Source: a virus. Taken from it: a stretch of 59,111 bases of DNA. The notes beneath the pieces are model-generated. The model ran no database searches, had not been told where the DNA came from, and worked only from the letters and a program-made list of their open reading frames with translations. Below, one piece after another: positions 35,688 through 44,598 of the stretch; position 1 is the stretch's first letter; every line of letters begins with the position of its first letter. The stretch covers positions 1 through 59,111 of the IMG/VR virus record IMGVR_UViG_3300034375_011170. One strand, written 5' to 3'. A program made the position numbers and the translations under genes.

Positions 35688-36030
35688 AGCGCAAGAAATA
35701 CGTAAAATTACATTTGAACAATATAAATTAAGTTCTGTGAATGATGTTTATAATATGTTAACTAAACGCATAGAAAATGAAGCCGAAAAAGGCAGTTTTG
35801 GATTAACGCATTTTTTCACGGAACTTGATAAAGAGCATTCAAAAGAATTAGGTAAAGAAAAATATTATACTTATACCAGCAGTTCTTGTTATGATAAAGT
35901 TAATAATAGATGGACAATTTCAAATCATATTGTAACCGGAAAGACGATAAAAGAAGTTATGGATTTATTACGTAAAGATGGCTTTAGTATTAAATCTGAA
36001 CAAAATTGTCAGTACATAATAACTTGGTAA
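35674..36030 (+). CDS. unknown protein
   Basis: 118 residues, starting MKMNKAQEIRKITFEQY. Overlaps the preceding gene by 14 nt; ATG at 35680 is equally possible. Mixed alpha/beta. Last gene before the tmRNA promoter. Confidence 0.66.
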   Translation: MKMNKAQEIRKITFEQYKLSSVNDVYNMLTKRIENEAEKGSFGLTHFFTELDKEHSKELGKEKYYTYTSSSCYDKVNNRWTISNHIVTGKTIKEVMDLLRKDGFSIKSEQNCQYIITW

Positions 36031-36060
36031 AAAAAACAGTTGATAACTTATAAAAATTCC

Positions 36061-36089
36061 TTTACTTCTAAACTAAAATTAAATATACT
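36061..36089 (+). promoter_or_regulatory. early-type promoter of tmRNA
   Basis: TTTACT 36061-36066, 17-nt spacer, TATACT 36084-36089. Confidence 0.82.
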
Positions 36090-36090
36090 A

Positions 36091-36098
36091 TATAAATA
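36091..36098 (+). promoter_or_regulatory. T4-type late motif before tmRNA
   Basis: Exact TATAAATA, immediately after the early -10. Together these could give tmRNA expression throughout infection. Confidence 0.55.
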
Positions 36099-36099
36099 A

Positions 36100-36392
36100 T
36101 AAGCGGATTTGATTATCAGATTCTAAAAGTTATTCAGGACACGGGGGCAGTTCCCGTCGTCTCCACCAGAAGAGTATTGGTTATCAGGGTTGGAATAAAC
36201 CTGGTGTAATAGATTTTCCAAACGTCCAGTACTCTTTTGATGGGGACGATTCAGGTTCGACTGGTAATAAGTAAGTTCTCTGTAGAATACGCTATTTAAA
36301 AATAAATGCTAACGATAACTTCAAAGCATTTGATTACGCCTTAGCTGCGTAATCATTGGGCGGCCACTGCCTCGAAACAGAAGTGTGGCATT
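36100..36392 (+). ncRNA. ssrA: circularly permuted (two-piece) tmRNA
   Basis: The acceptor piece comes first: T-arm ACGGG-GGCAGTT-CCCGT, acceptor strand CGTCTCC and ACCA (to 36168). A spacer folds by a 10-bp stem, AGAGTATTGG (36171-36180) with CCAGTACTCT (36226-36235). The coding piece starts GGGGACG at 36242 and pairs perfectly with the acceptor strand. The tag reading frame at 36308-36352 encodes ANDNFKAFDYALAA and stop, an alphaproteobacterial-type degradation tag. A GCCAC/GTGGC hairpin closes the 3' side. Outer ends are approximate. Confidence 0.93.
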
Positions 36393-36421
36393 ATTTCCTA
36401 AAATTTTATGAAAGGTTTAAC

Positions 36422-36790
36422 ATGAAAACATTTTTGATTGCAACTACTGCATTGGTAGTTTCAACAACAGCAGCCTTGGCTGGTGGAATGCAACCAGGCG
36501 TTTGGTCTGGTGAGGCTTTTGCAGAATATGGGGTAAATGCCCAAGATGTAACACTTGGAGGCGGTGTTGCTTATGATATCAACTCAGTTAGCTTGTGGAC
36601 TGAAACTGAACTTCAAGTAGCTCAAGAAGTTGATTTGACTTTGAGTGATGTTACCTTTGGTGCAGATTATGCAATTCTACCTCAAGTAGATGCGTATATG
36701 GCATTTGAGTTTGCTGGTAATCCAGATGCAGCTAATGGTCTTGGGGTTGAATATAATGAAACTTCAATTGGCCTTCGCTACGAGTGGTAA
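36422..36790 (+). CDS. small secreted, outer-membrane-like protein
   Basis: 122 residues. A clear signal peptide (MKTFLIATTALVVSTTAALA, 20 residues) leads to a mature protein of alternating polar and hydrophobic strands (VTLGGGVAYDI, LWTETELQVAQ, IGLRYEW) ending in an aromatic residue, as in small beta-barrels. It might alter the host surface, for example in superinfection exclusion; that is inference. AAAGG precedes the start, and upstream codons lie in the tmRNA. Confidence 0.65.
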   Translation: MKTFLIATTALVVSTTAALAGGMQPGVWSGEAFAEYGVNAQDVTLGGGVAYDINSVSLWTETELQVAQEVDLTLSDVTFGADYAILPQVDAYMAFEFAGNPDAANGLGVEYNETSIGLRYEW

Positions 36791-36798
36791 ATTATCAC

Positions 36799-36820
36799 AG
36801 GGGAGCTTCGGCTCCCCTTT
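36799..36820 (+). terminator. UUCG terminator
   Basis: GGGGAGC-TTCG-GCTCCCC followed by TTT. Confidence 0.87.
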
Positions 36821-36844
36821 CACCTAAAGATTGTTAATAATATT

Positions 36845-37069
36845 ATGGTACCAACTGACAAAAATAAATTCGTTGATGAAATAGAACTTCTATGTAAAGA
36901 AAAGAAAATGGAATATATTGATGCTGTCATTGAATGGTGTGATAAAAATAATTTAGAAGTTGAAACTGCTGCTTATTGGATTAAACGAGATCGAACAATG
37001 AAATCTAAAATTCAAACTGAAGCAGAAAATCTTAATATCTTGAAACGTGGGGCGCAATTGCCAATTTAA
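36845..37069 (+). CDS. 33: late transcription coactivator gp33-like
   Basis: 74 residues. FVDEIELLCKEKKMEYIDAVIEWCDKNNLEVE and KIQTEAENLNILKRGAQLP fit the small T4-like gp33, which bridges host RNA polymerase and the sliding clamp on late promoters. T4 gp33 is longer (112 residues). Its place before gp59 and gp32 is the T4 order. It agrees with TATAAATA motifs seen elsewhere in the window. Confidence 0.8.
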   Translation: MVPTDKNKFVDEIELLCKEKKMEYIDAVIEWCDKNNLEVETAAYWIKRDRTMKSKIQTEAENLNILKRGAQLPI

Positions 37070-37072
37070 ATT

Positions 37073-37657
37073 ATGAATGGTTATGAAGCTTATAAAGAAT
37101 ATCTTGCTTTAAAGCAACATTTTACTAAACCTACATACGATTATATTAAGTATAACGGCAAAGTAAGATCTAATCAAGATTCGTTTAATAAAAGAAAAGA
37201 TAAAGTCTTTTTTGATAAACTAGCCAAACATGAAAATGTTCACAATTTCTTAATCGCAAATCTAGTTAAAGATCCTAAAGTATGGGTCAAAGAATTGGCG
37301 TATAGTGAAAATGCAGAACAGATTTATTTGGAATGGAAAAAAAGGCAACAATCTTTATCTTATCATTTTAAGACGGAGTTGGGTAAATTAGATGAAGAAT
37401 TTAATTCTAATTTTAAACCCACTAAAAACGAATCTCATCCATTTCTTTTTAGGTTATATTTGGCTGAAGTTATTAGCCTTGAAACATTATGTATTTTATT
37501 GAAAGTAACCAAATCGAAAAAATACTGGGATGATATTATGGAATATGATCCTATTTACGAAACTATAAAATTGACTATCGAAAAATATACGCCATTAATT
37601 AAGTTTGACGAAGATAAATATAAAAAGATAGTCCTTGAATTCTTCACAAATTTATAG
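37073..37657 (+). CDS. 59: helicase loader gp59
   Basis: 194 residues. MNGYEAYKEYLALKQHF and YDYIKYNGKVR at the start are hallmark gp59 segments. gp59 loads the gp41 helicase on gp32-coated DNA at replication forks. Length is close to T4 gp59 (217). Three bases separate it from gp33. Confidence 0.9.
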   Translation: MNGYEAYKEYLALKQHFTKPTYDYIKYNGKVRSNQDSFNKRKDKVFFDKLAKHENVHNFLIANLVKDPKVWVKELAYSENAEQIYLEWKKRQQSLSYHFKTELGKLDEEFNSNFKPTKNESHPFLFRLYLAEVISLETLCILLKVTKSKKYWDDIMEYDPIYETIKLTIEKYTPLIKFDEDKYKKIVLEFFTNL

Positions 37658-37660
37658 TAA

Positions 37661-37668
37661 TATAAATA
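37661..37668 (+). promoter_or_regulatory. T4-type late promoter before gene 32
   Basis: Exact TATAAATA, about 74 nt before the gp32 start. Confidence 0.6.
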
Positions 37669-37672
37669 CACT

Positions 37673-37692
37673 TGCGGATACGGAAGTATCCA
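37673..37692 (+). promoter_or_regulatory. gene 32 leader hairpin, possible operator
   Basis: GGATAC-GGAA-GTATCC, followed by about 45 nt of unstructured A/U-rich leader to the start. T4 gp32 represses its own mRNA by binding a structured site plus unstructured leader; the same design is inferred here. Confidence 0.5.
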
Positions 37693-37741
37693 ATACATAT
37701 ACAACAATATAAAATATACATTATATAAGGAATATACTAAT

Positions 37742-38647
37742 ATGGATTTTTCAAAACTTAAATCTCAGTCATCTAAATCTATGGATGATTTGACCAAAAA
37801 ACTAGCGGCTGTATCTGGCAACGAACGTTCTTCTGATGATCGTTTTTGGTCCCCAACTGTTGATAAAGCAGGTAACGGTTACGCAGTTATCCGATTTCTC
37901 CCAGCACCTAATGATGAAGACGTACCATTTGTACGTTTGTTTGATCATGGCTTTCAAGGCCCAGGCGGTTGGTATATCGAAAACTCTTTGACCACAATTG
38001 GTCAAAATGATCCTGTATCAGAATATAATTCAAAGCTTTGGAACAGTGGTATTGATGACAATAAAGCAATCGCCCGTAAGCAAAAACGTAGACTTCATTT
38101 TATTTCTAACATCTACGTAGTTGAAGACCCGGCTAACCCTGCAAATGAAGGTAAAGTATTTCTTTATAAGTACGGTAAAAAGATTTTTGATAAGCTTAAT
38201 GATGCAATGAATCCTCAATATCAAGACGAAACGCCAATTAACCCGTTTGATTTTTGGAACGGCGCGAACTTTAAACTTAAAATTCGTAATGTAGAAGGAT
38301 ACCGAAACTATGATAAATCTGAGTTTGCTTCTCCTGGTGCTCTTTTGGATGATGACTCTGAATTGGAAGCAATCTGGAAACAAGAAGCTAGTTTGGCTGA
38401 CTTCCTAAAACCAGATAACTTCAAAAGCTATGATGAATTGAAGCGTAAATTGGCCAAAGTTCTGGCCGAAGATTTGGAAACGGATCGTTCTAGTCGAGCA
38501 GAAACTATTGAGGAATTACAACCTAAACCTCAACGAGAAATGGCAGCCCCTTCTATTGAAGAAGATGAAACCCCGCCATTTAGTATGAGTGGCGATGATG
38601 ATGAGGATGATTCGTTAGAGTTTTTTGAAAACTTGGCAAATAAGTAA
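37742..38647 (+). CDS. 32: single-stranded DNA-binding protein gp32
   Basis: 301 residues, the same as T4 gp32. The N-terminal basic cooperative segment (MDFSKLKSQSSKSMDDLTKKL), a core with the nucleic-acid-binding fold (NGYAVIRFLPAPNDEDVPFVRLF) and an acidic tail (DDDEDDSLEFFENLANK) are all visible. The zinc-site Cys of T4 gp32 are not seen in the core, so the zinc finger may be missing, as in some relatives. It coats single-stranded DNA in replication and recombination. Confidence 0.94.
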   Translation: MDFSKLKSQSSKSMDDLTKKLAAVSGNERSSDDRFWSPTVDKAGNGYAVIRFLPAPNDEDVPFVRLFDHGFQGPGGWYIENSLTTIGQNDPVSEYNSKLWNSGIDDNKAIARKQKRRLHFISNIYVVEDPANPANEGKVFLYKYGKKIFDKLNDAMNPQYQDETPINPFDFWNGANFKLKIRNVEGYRNYDKSEFASPGALLDDDSELEAIWKQEASLADFLKPDNFKSYDELKRKLAKVLAEDLETDRSSRAETIEELQPKPQREMAAPSIEEDETPPFSMSGDDDEDDSLEFFENLANK

Positions 38648-38650
38648 AAC

Positions 38651-38679
38651 TAAAGGGAGCTTTCGCTCCCTTTTTTGTT
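38651..38679 (+). terminator. terminator after gene 32
   Basis: GGGAGC-TTTC-GCTCCC followed by TTTTTTG; also lies at the end of the convergent leftward gene. Confidence 0.87.
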
Positions 38680-38694
38680 AATTCTATTAAATAT

Positions 38695-40803
38695 TTACCC
38701 AACTTTCGTACTTACCGAACCTCTATGTGTTGGCGATGGTTCTATATTTCTGGCCGTCTGCGTAAATGATGGCGGTCTTCCTTTACCAGAGATTGAATCC
38801 GAAGGTCCGTTATCAGGGCCAGTATTACGACTATCTTCTGAACTTTGTTGTCTTATAAGTTCCATGTTTTTAGCTGCATCATTTGCGGCGACCTTCTGTC
38901 CAGCAGTAGGATCTACTAGTTCACTTGAATCTGTAACTGGTGGTTGATTAGCCATTTCTGCATTCAATGATAACGGTGTATCTTTAGTTGGAGAATTAAC
39001 TTCAATGGCTTCAGCACTACCCCCAGCGGGCTGTACTGGAGTTGGCATTGTATTTAATTGTTCGGAAGATAAAGGTAAAGTTGTTTCTGATAATGTAGGG
39101 AGTTTTGGTATCGATAATGGAGAACTAGAAGAATTCTCCGTAGCAGACGACCCGACTCCATTAACTTGGGCTCTTGATGGGGTTATTGGAATTTCTCCGG
39201 TTGTGGATTTTGTTGTATTAGAAATTCGCGGCCCGCTATATAAAGTTCTATCAAATATATCATTAAGAATATCAGGAGACTCAGTTCCCGGCGGAGCTGG
39301 ATACAATTTTGAAAAATTAGAAACAGCTGGCCCCAATGGTCCTCCATTATCGGGGGTTGTTTGTTGTGGTGTTTGTTGTCGTTGCGGCGTATTTGTTTGT
39401 TGTGGTGTTTGTTGTGGTTGCGGGGGTTGATTCATAACATTAATTTCTTCGAAGATGGTTTCTCCAAGCTCTTTAACTGGCTTTATCCATGCTCCGCTTA
39501 AATCTTTACTAATACTAAGAGCCCCTTCTCTTATATATGGGTCTTGTAATACAGATCTTAATCTTTCAGCTCGTTCTTGTGGGTCTAAATCTGAACTAAA
39601 TAAGCCAGCATTTTTCATTTCTTCTAGAGCTTTGATTTCTGCTTCTGAAAGGTTTCCAACAAAAGGGCCTTTTCCATCTTTTATAAATCTATTCACTATA
39701 GATTCAAAGGTAGAAATATTTTTCGGATCTGCGGCTTCGAAATAATTTGCTAATTTATCAGGTGTGCTGGGTTCTTGCTCTTGTTGAGTTTGAGTTGCTG
39801 ACGAAGCTTGAGTTGGTGCCGCAGGAGTACTATTTTCAATCCCAGTCGAAGATTCAATAGATTTCTTAACAGCATCTACTCGTTGATTAGTAAGATTAGT
39901 ATCCAAATATTCAGATAAAAAATTATCTTTTTTCGCAAAAGGAAGCGGTGAGGTATAATCATTACTGAAAGTTTCCAAAATATCAGGTTGTTTTGACATA
40001 CTGAAATTACTTATCGGATCATTTTCATCTTTTATTTGTTGATTAATTGCGGCTTTAATCGGGTCAACTGCTGGTCTTGTTTGCGGATTGGATATTGTTG
40101 TACTTGGTGTACTTGGTGTAGATAATGTTTGTGCTGTTGAAGATCCGGTCGCAGCGCCTCTTCCGAGGTTAGAAAAGAGTGAAGATCCTGTCGCAGCGCC
40201 TCCTCCGAGGTTGGGAAGAAGTGAAGAACCTAATGATCTTACTCCGGATACAAAATTACCAAGAGATCCTAATCCGGAATTTCCTCTGAAATTACTACTT
40301 CTACTATTTCCACCAGAATTCCCTCCAAAAAAACTATTTACCGGAAAAGACTTTTGAATTAAATTTGGAACTAATGGAGCCATTAAAGCTGTTCCTGTCG
40401 ATAATCCACTAATCACTCCGCCCATACCAAATGATGATAAAATATTATCAAGTCCGCTTTGAATTGGTGAAGGGGTCGTCGATTGTGATTGTGTTCCAGC
40501 AGAAAAATTACCAAAACTGCTAATTGAACGAGTTATTCCTTCCGCAAATTCTTTTAGATTTTTGGTTAATGAAACTATTTCTTTTAGAATTTGGCCTTGA
40601 GATAATAAAGATTGCTGAGTAGAATTGTTTAAATTTTTAACTTCTTCTGAAATAGAAGAACCTTTATTTGCTATTTTTTCTAAACTAGGTTTTAGTTTTA
40701 AGCTGTTGGATTCTCGAATAGTTTCTATTAAATCTCCAACCCCCAATTCGAAAGGATTTATATTTTCCGAGATTTCTATGTTTTGTGATGTGTTATTTTG
40801 CAT
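38695..40803 (-). CDS. large tail/baseplate structural protein, unknown
   Basis: 702 residues. The N-terminal 110 residues are helical with heptad-like repeats (LEKIANKGSSISEEVKNL, QGQILKEIVSLTKNLKEF). A Gly-rich region (about 130-220) and long Gln/Thr/Pro-rich linkers follow. A similar N-terminal helix is found in the 1197-residue neighbour. It is probably a virion protein of the tail hub or tape-measure type. The 3' end meets the gp32 terminator. Confidence 0.6.
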   Translation of the reverse strand: MQNNTSQNIEISENINPFELGVGDLIETIRESNSLKLKPSLEKIANKGSSISEEVKNLNNSTQQSLLSQGQILKEIVSLTKNLKEFAEGITRSISSFGNFSAGTQSQSTTPSPIQSGLDNILSSFGMGGVISGLSTGTALMAPLVPNLIQKSFPVNSFFGGNSGGNSRSSNFRGNSGLGSLGNFVSGVRSLGSSLLPNLGGGAATGSSLFSNLGRGAATGSSTAQTLSTPSTPSTTISNPQTRPAVDPIKAAINQQIKDENDPISNFSMSKQPDILETFSNDYTSPLPFAKKDNFLSEYLDTNLTNQRVDAVKKSIESSTGIENSTPAAPTQASSATQTQQEQEPSTPDKLANYFEAADPKNISTFESIVNRFIKDGKGPFVGNLSEAEIKALEEMKNAGLFSSDLDPQERAERLRSVLQDPYIREGALSISKDLSGAWIKPVKELGETIFEEINVMNQPPQPQQTPQQTNTPQRQQTPQQTTPDNGGPLGPAVSNFSKLYPAPPGTESPDILNDIFDRTLYSGPRISNTTKSTTGEIPITPSRAQVNGVGSSATENSSSSPLSIPKLPTLSETTLPLSSEQLNTMPTPVQPAGGSAEAIEVNSPTKDTPLSLNAEMANQPPVTDSSELVDPTAGQKVAANDAAKNMELIRQQSSEDSRNTGPDNGPSDSISGKGRPPSFTQTARNIEPSPTHRGSVSTKVG

Positions 40804-40821
40804 ATACGAAGTTACCTTGGT

Positions 40822-43800
40822 TTACCAAAAGTCATTTCCTCTTGGATCGTGTTTATCCGGATCATATGGTTCTTCTTTGTCGACAGGATCGGGATCGTTC
40901 CTTGATGTGGCGGCATCAATGCGCGCATTTGGCCAATCTCTATCATCTGAAGTATCTCCAGGTGTCTGTTCGCTGTTGTCAGTTGATTGTTGTTCTTCAG
41001 GTTGTTTTTCAGGTTCTTCAACCAACCCATCAGTTCCAGATATATCTGGTGGATTAAACAACTCATAATTGATTTGTTCTAATGGTTCTTCTTCGATCTT
41101 TGAAGGCAATTCAAGCGGTTTTCCTAGGGTTACAGAAACAAGTTCTTTATGCGTATTTTCACTAATTTCGCCATTTTCGTATTTTTCATTCAAAATTTTA
41201 ATAATAGCTGAAACGGATGGATTTTCAACTAATCCTTTGGAACCTTTCCCTTCAACAATTTCAAATCCAAGGGCTTTTGCTGCATCTCTAAGTTGACCAG
41301 CAACACTCGCCCCTTGAGCAATTATTTTTTTCGCTCCTTCTGGAATAATTCCTTTATCTATTAATTCTTGAAATACTCTACTTGGTTCTACTACACTACC
41401 TTGCGCATAGCCTTGTCCGCGCAATCCCATATGTGTAGTATCTCTTTGTCCTTTATTGTTTAAGCCTTCGGCCTTAAATGTGACAATATTTTCTTTTTTT
41501 ACGTCATTTGATTCTAGGAATTCCATAAAATCTTTTGACATTTTGTGACCTTCACGGCCCAATACTACAAAATCAACTCCCTTTGCTTTGGCAGCATTAA
41601 TATACATTTTTGCTTCTTTTTCGCTGAAGTGCGGGAGTATAAATACCTTTGTGAAATCTTTTCCACTTTTTTTGATATTTGTTTGTATTAATTCTTCAAT
41701 TTGTTCTTGCGTTTTAGCTCTTTTTCCAGTACCAGGTGCGATTTGGACCACCATTGCAAAATTAGGAGAACCTTTGCCTGTAGTTGCTACAGCAGGTTCT
41801 TGTAGTTTCATATCTACCATATCTTCGGCTTGGAATGCCGAAAAGAGTGTAGATTTAGCTTTAGTGTATCCTCTTTCTAAATCTTTAATAAAATCAAATA
41901 CACTAGCTGGATCTAAGAGTCCTCCTCCGTATTCTTTAGTTTCAAAATGTAAGTGTGGAGCGGTTATTTCTCCCCATCCATTTTCGTCAAGAAATTTAAC
42001 AGTGTCATCTAGCGCCCTTTGATATATTTCTTGTTTTTTTTCGGTAGTTAATTTTTCTTTTCCAAATGATCTTTCAAATGCATCTAAATATTCACCATAC
42101 CTTTTTTGCGCTGCTCTTCCAAAATAAGTTCCACTTCCGGTTACAGTAGAAATTTGATCTCCTTGAGTTACATCATCTCCTACTTTATATGGTTTACCAG
42201 TATTTGGGTTTATTATCGGACCACCGGTGTGTAGGAAACGGTATACGATCCCATCCTTTCCTTTTATCTTAATAACTTTTCCAGCCTTTGGGGAAACACT
42301 ACTTGAAGCTTGAATTATTTTTCCGTTAACTGGTGCAAAAATAGGCGCATTTTGACCAATAAGTAACCTATTAGTTACTGGGTCAATTGCATACATATCA
42401 ACTCCATAGTGTTTGCGGGTTCCGCCGGTCGCTGTTCGCCTAATATCAAAAGCTCCGGAAGTAATACCTTGAACATTTCCTTTTGGTGTTATATATGATA
42501 ATGCTCCAGTTATTGGCGTAATTCTTCCAAATTTATCGACATTAAGTTGAGCCCCTCCGGGCTTTCCATAAGGATAAAACTTTGTACCAACAACCTTTTG
42601 AGAGGTTTCGGTAACTCCTGTTTTTTTGGTTTGTTCAAATAATGATAAAACCGGTTGTGTTTTTTTCGTTGAAGGTATTTGTTGGCTTTGTTGCGTAGGC
42701 GATGTGATTGTAGAGGAAACTTCACCATTTTCCGCAATCCATTTTTGATAAGCAGCATAAGCTTTTTTGGTTTTTTCGAGCCAAGCTTGTTCTTCTCTAA
42801 CTATACCAGCTCCATGTATATTAGAATATTCTGATCTATCTTTTCTACTCCAAGTTTCTTTCGAGTTATACACTTTACCAGTTCCGGTAATAGTTTGGCT
42901 TCTTGCTGCACTTGCTGCAACAGATCCAGAAGAGTTTTGAGTTCCGAAATTACTATAATTTGAACCAGCTAATACTTGTTCTACAATTTTATCCATTTGG
43001 GCTTGTAACGCAGGATCGCCCATTAATTTATTATAATTTTGATTAAACTTTCCACCCGAGTGAAATGGAGCGTAATAGCTACTATTTCCGCTTCCCATTG
43101 CATCCATTAACGAACTATAAGTTCCAGGGTGAGCATTAACCCTATTCATTAAAGTTTCTATTAATCCCATTTGGGTTTCTTTATCTTTATATCCCACTTC
43201 TGATAAAGTCAATGCCTGCAATCTTTTAAGAACTTTGGGATCTTTAAGTTCTTCTCTAAATCTATCTCTTTTGAATGGATCTCGAATCTCGGCCGGCATT
43301 TGATTTGGTTGAATTGTATTTGTTGTTTGTGCGGCTGGTGTTGTTGGGGGAGCTTGAGAAGAAGTTGGTTGATTCGGATGTTCAGTATTGTATCTATTTA
43401 TAAAACTTTTTATAACAGCTTCGCCACTATTCTGTAATACGAACTGTAGCGTAGGGTCGGATGATGCCTCAGTTAACAAACCAGGGGGCCAGTTATAACC
43501 TGTTGGTAGACCTAAATTCTTAGCAAGTTGCTCGATATTTTGTGCGGCTGGTGTTGTTAGAGAAGTTTGAGAAGGAGACTGAGGAGTCTGCGTTATAGGC
43601 ATATCGCCGCTAGATCCAAATCTTTCTTGTATTTCTTTTAACACATTACTGGTAAAATCAGCTGACCCTGAAGATACAGAAGAATCAGAATTTTCTGAAA
43701 CATTACTGGGTGAAAATTGTTGTAAAACATTAACAGCGGCGTCTAAAGCTTGTCCAGCTGGACCAGCCTTTGGAATAAGACCATTAGTAGATGTATGCGC

Positions 43801-44415
43801 GTTTTTTGTATTTGATAAAGTGGCCCTACTAGCCCCCGCAGCGTTTGCAGCAAGAGCGGCGGCTGCTAAACCTGCAAATATAGGCTTTTTTAACATTGAT
43901 CCAAACATACCACCAATATCCCCCCCTGTTGCAGTAGGTTGATGGAAAAGTTGACTTCCTCCATACCCAATTCCAGAAGTTTGGGTATATGTTGGTGAAG
44001 CTGAAGTCATCGACTTCATATATTTATTGATAGCAGACAGACTGGTATTTAATGAAGAAGCAGAATCCGATGCTAATGTTGATGATGATACGTTTGGAGA
44101 GGCACCGGCGCTTGGTCCTTTTGGTGGTGTCGGCCTTCCGTAACTAGACATATTCCCATAGGATTTAAACGATGATCTAGATTGTTCGAGGAATGAATTT
44201 AGGGTTTTTAACGATTGAGATATTTCTTTTTGTAACCGTATATTTTGTTGAGTTAAAGAATTATTGGTTTTAATACCACCCAAGGTTTGTATATTGTTAC
44301 GTTCTATGGCATTGATTTGGGAATCAATATTAAGATCATCGTTTTGTGAATTAGGCATAAATTGACCTAAATCTCCACCAATACCTTTTTCTGAAGCCGC
44401 TTCTCTGAAATTCAA
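40822..44415 (-). CDS. tail protein with LytM/M23 and second hydrolase-like domain
   Basis: 1197 residues. An N-terminal helix is followed by a low-complexity linker. Residues about 380-440 (LQALTLSEVGYKDKETQMGLIETLMNRV) resemble SleB-type cell wall hydrolases. Residues about 680-840 hold an M23 peptidase: RKHYGVDMYA supplies the first His/Asp pair and APHLHFE the HxH. A third domain (about 880-1080) has VVQIAPG and FVVLGREGHK and is unrecognised. The position after gp26/gp51 suggests a tape measure or hub that digests peptidoglycan during entry. Confidence 0.75.
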   Translation of the reverse strand: MNFREAASEKGIGGDLGQFMPNSQNDDLNIDSQINAIERNNIQTLGGIKTNNSLTQQNIRLQKEISQSLKTLNSFLEQSRSSFKSYGNMSSYGRPTPPKGPSAGASPNVSSSTLASDSASSLNTSLSAINKYMKSMTSASPTYTQTSGIGYGGSQLFHQPTATGGDIGGMFGSMLKKPIFAGLAAAALAANAAGASRATLSNTKNAHTSTNGLIPKAGPAGQALDAAVNVLQQFSPSNVSENSDSSVSSGSADFTSNVLKEIQERFGSSGDMPITQTPQSPSQTSLTTPAAQNIEQLAKNLGLPTGYNWPPGLLTEASSDPTLQFVLQNSGEAVIKSFINRYNTEHPNQPTSSQAPPTTPAAQTTNTIQPNQMPAEIRDPFKRDRFREELKDPKVLKRLQALTLSEVGYKDKETQMGLIETLMNRVNAHPGTYSSLMDAMGSGNSSYYAPFHSGGKFNQNYNKLMGDPALQAQMDKIVEQVLAGSNYSNFGTQNSSGSVAASAARSQTITGTGKVYNSKETWSRKDRSEYSNIHGAGIVREEQAWLEKTKKAYAAYQKWIAENGEVSSTITSPTQQSQQIPSTKKTQPVLSLFEQTKKTGVTETSQKVVGTKFYPYGKPGGAQLNVDKFGRITPITGALSYITPKGNVQGITSGAFDIRRTATGGTRKHYGVDMYAIDPVTNRLLIGQNAPIFAPVNGKIIQASSSVSPKAGKVIKIKGKDGIVYRFLHTGGPIINPNTGKPYKVGDDVTQGDQISTVTGSGTYFGRAAQKRYGEYLDAFERSFGKEKLTTEKKQEIYQRALDDTVKFLDENGWGEITAPHLHFETKEYGGGLLDPASVFDFIKDLERGYTKAKSTLFSAFQAEDMVDMKLQEPAVATTGKGSPNFAMVVQIAPGTGKRAKTQEQIEELIQTNIKKSGKDFTKVFILPHFSEKEAKMYINAAKAKGVDFVVLGREGHKMSKDFMEFLESNDVKKENIVTFKAEGLNNKGQRDTTHMGLRGQGYAQGSVVEPSRVFQELIDKGIIPEGAKKIIAQGASVAGQLRDAAKALGFEIVEGKGSKGLVENPSVSAIIKILNEKYENGEISENTHKELVSVTLGKPLELPSKIEEEPLEQINYELFNPPDISGTDGLVEEPEKQPEEQQSTDNSEQTPGDTSDDRDWPNARIDAATSRNDPDPVDKEEPYDPDKHDPRGNDFW

Positions 44416-44430
44416 TGCTATATCTTTCCG

Positions 44431-44598
44431 TTAATTTGATGATTTCTTTTCAATAAATGATTTTAACAATTCTACATAAATATCCCGTTCAAATGGGACC
44501 ATATTCTCTAATTCACTTATTGAATATTTATGATGCTGAGCCATTGCAAAATTTACTTTAAAGTAATTTTCCAAGTTATTATGACTCAGCGCCAAGAG
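44431..44598 (-). CDS. gp51-like chaperone extension made by -1 frameshift
   Basis: 55 codons open in the -1 frame relative to gp26, with no stop between the slip site and TAA 44433. It reads LLALSHNNLENYFKVNFAMAQ then HHKYSISELENMVPFERDIYV. Only an internal ATG at 44544 could start it alone. The HHKYS-x-SELENMVPFER pattern matches the C-terminal part of tail assembly chaperones, which are normally made by frameshifting. Expression from the ATG is the alternative. Confidence 0.65.
   Translation of the reverse strand, partial: LLALSHNNLENYFKVNFAMAQHHKYSISELENMVPFERDIYVELLKSFIEKKSSN

Noticed and set aside
39005-40357. Rightward ORFs opposite the 702-residue tail protein
   Set aside because: They are antisense shadows of Gln/Pro/Gly-rich coding sequence with Cys-rich improbable peptides.
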